Shown: positions 34,271 through 34,461 of the stretch, one piece after another
Position numbering within the stretch: the first letter of the stretch is position 1
Layout of the letters: each line of letters opens with the position of its first letter
NCBI GenBank assembly: GCA_013285775.1
Contig: JABDHB010000005.1
Span: forward strand, 1 to 34,461
Source: Chlamydiota bacterium
GTDB lineage: Bacteria; Chlamydiota; Chlamydiia; Chlamydiales; Rhabdochlamydiaceae
DNA length: 34,461 nt
Reading direction: 5' to 3'
The notes under the pieces: model-generated
Databases searched by the model: none
The model's input: the letters and a program-made list of their open reading frames with translations, nothing else
Told to the model about the DNA's origin: nothing
Program-made: the position numbers and the translations under genes

Positions 34271-34298
34271 AAACCTGGCCATAGCCAGGTTTTTTTTT
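34271..34298 (+). terminator. rho-independent terminator of tRNA-Leu
   Basis: AAACCTGGC (34271-34279), a CATA loop and GCCAGGTTT (34284-34292), continuing into an uninterrupted T run to 34298. This is a textbook intrinsic terminator five bases after the tRNA. Confidence 0.9.
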
Positions 34299-34461
34299 GC
34301 TCGGAAAGCAAGCCACTAAATGTGGCTTGCGTCAGGAATCGAAGCCATTTGATCCTGCGGAGCAAATGGCCGGCTCCGACTGACGGGACGGCTTTGGACT
34401 TCTTTCAAAGCTTGCTTTGAAAGAAGTCTTGTCGCCCGCGGAGGAGGATTCCTGTCTCGAT
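34299..34461. repeat. palindrome cluster at the window edge
   Basis: Several perfect stems lie nested in 160 bases: GCAAGCCAC/GTGGCTTGC (34308-34330), GCCATTTG/CAAATGGC (34344-34370), CGGAGC/GCTCCG, and a 15-bp stem with a two-base loop (34397-34428). An outer pair CAGGAATC (34333-34340) and GATTCCTG (34447-34454) encloses most of it. The cluster begins with GCTCGGA, the tRNA acceptor sequence. No gene is visible; the element may continue past the window. Confidence 0.75.

Noticed and set aside
34299-34461. A second tRNA gene after tRNA-Leu
   Set aside because: Acceptor-like and T-arm-like words occur, but partly in inverted orientation, and no anticodon stem-loop in the right place can be drawn.

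Overview
The window comes from a member of the order Chlamydiales, most likely one of the environmental 'chlamydia-like' lineages (Parachlamydia, Waddlia, Simkania or Rhabdochlamydia type) rather than a Chlamydia sensu stricto. Three things support this. The block lnt-lpxC-fabZ-lpxA-fmt, then an Inc-type gene position, then rplC...rplQ-gapA follows the order I remember for C. trachomatis (CT534 down to CT504). The ribosomal operon starts at rplC and lacks rpsJ, rpsN, rpmD and adk, as in chlamydiae. Two proteins between fmt and rplC carry the paired hydrophobic hairpin of inclusion-membrane proteins. The background is AT-rich and is interrupted by several very GC-rich palindromes.

Layout. 1-2295: a small unknown gene (-) and a membrane-anchored D-Ala-D-Ala carboxypeptidase (+), separated from their neighbours by large inverted repeats. 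2296-5497 (-): a nucleotide-transporter-like membrane protein with a long HEAT tail, followed 7 nt later by a one-domain cyclic-nucleotide-binding protein; together they look like a split version of a fused architecture. 5721-9364 (+): a tight three-gene operon for polyamine/guanidino metabolism (NspC-like decarboxylase, AGAT-type amidinotransferase, homospermidine synthase). 9385-12368 (-): rsmB-type methyltransferase, SurA-like periplasmic chaperone, ksgA. 12393-17539 (+): doxX, lnt, lpxC, fabZ, lpxA, fmt, i.e. lipoprotein acylation and lipid A synthesis. 17635-19492 (+): two Inc-like genes in tandem. 19493-20181: a gene-free stretch of nearly 700 bases packed with inverted repeats and a potentially structured leader in front of rplC. 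20182-32264 (+): 22 translation, secretion and transcription genes, rplC to rplQ, many start/stop-overlapping. 32336-34124 (+): gapA and a lineage-type protein of unknown function. 34184-34266: tRNA-Leu(UAA), then a terminator and a palindrome cluster running to the window edge.

The most unusual material is (a) the polyamine/amidinotransferase operon, (b) the tandem Inc-like pair at the Cap1 (CT529) position, (c) the rplC leader with mutually exclusive pairings and an adjoining 170-nt element bounded by 20-bp complementary ends, and (d) a family of about 100-bp, GGGCAC-rich palindromes present three times in both orientations. All product names come from reading the translations by eye; no database search was possible.
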